A stretch of 11,060 bases of DNA, from positions 77,171 to 88,230 of the forward strand of contig MU647329.1 of the NCBI GenBank assembly GCA_026770585.1, written 5' to 3'. Below, in pieces: positions 11,048 to 11,060 of this stretch; position 1 is the stretch's first letter, and each line of letters starts with the position of its first letter. The translations under genes and the position numbers were made by a program. The notes beneath the pieces were generated by a model. It searched no databases. It was not told the DNA's origin and worked only from the letters and a program-made list of their open reading frames with translations. This DNA comes from Baffinella frigidus (lineage: Eukaryota > Cryptophyceae > Cryptomonadales > Baffinellaceae).

Positions 11048-11060
11048 ACGCACAGAAGGG

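Overview
No complete protein-coding gene, tRNA or rRNA can be supported in this window. It reads as a eukaryotic subtelomere or interstitial telomere-repeat zone. The strongest clue is a set of degenerate telomere-like tracts built from TTTAGGG, TTTGGGG and TTGAGGG units, always G-rich on the + strand. Plants, many algae, oomycetes, dinoflagellates, chromerids and some apicomplexans use TTTAGGG telomeres. The window itself does not decide between them. Open frames are short, overlap in several frames, and mostly run through repeats.

Layout. 1-612: telomere-like repeats. 613-2500: mixed sequence with a perfect 106-bp palindrome (940-1045), short tandem repeats, an inverted repeat around 1779-1913, an AT-rich foldback (2166-2286) and a 15-bp tandem array. 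2508-2785: telomere-like repeats interrupted by a truncated copy of the sequence at 2785-2816. 2799-2984, minus strand: the low-complexity C-terminal tail of a probable gene fragment, the only plausible coding remnant. 3000-5400: repeats, including a large foldback (3872-4140), a second inverted repeat whose right arm is expanded into five 27-bp units (4141-4379), and GC-rich dispersed repeats, two of which run straight into telomere-like DNA. 5400-7600: a CT microsatellite, a TA-flanked palindromic element (5624-5728), and a 227-bp unit in two tandem copies. The second copy carries a 205-bp MITE with a TA target duplication and an 85-bp AT-rich insert. 7600-9165: many minus-oriented copies of a repeat holding two GTAC motifs exactly 21 bp apart, a 146-bp tandem duplication, and another long telomere-like tract. 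9165-11060: a foldback with 19-bp direct repeats, more GTAC and GTCAAC motif repeats, and hairpins at the right end.

The pieces are best explained together as a chromosome-end region (inference). Non-autonomous foldback/MITE elements sharing a CTAC-N-GTAG core inserted repeatedly. Several repeats are cut off on their right side exactly where TTTAGGG-like DNA begins. That pattern fits past breakage healed by telomere addition, followed by addition of further subtelomeric sequence. No transposase, reverse transcriptase or helicase is visible in the window.
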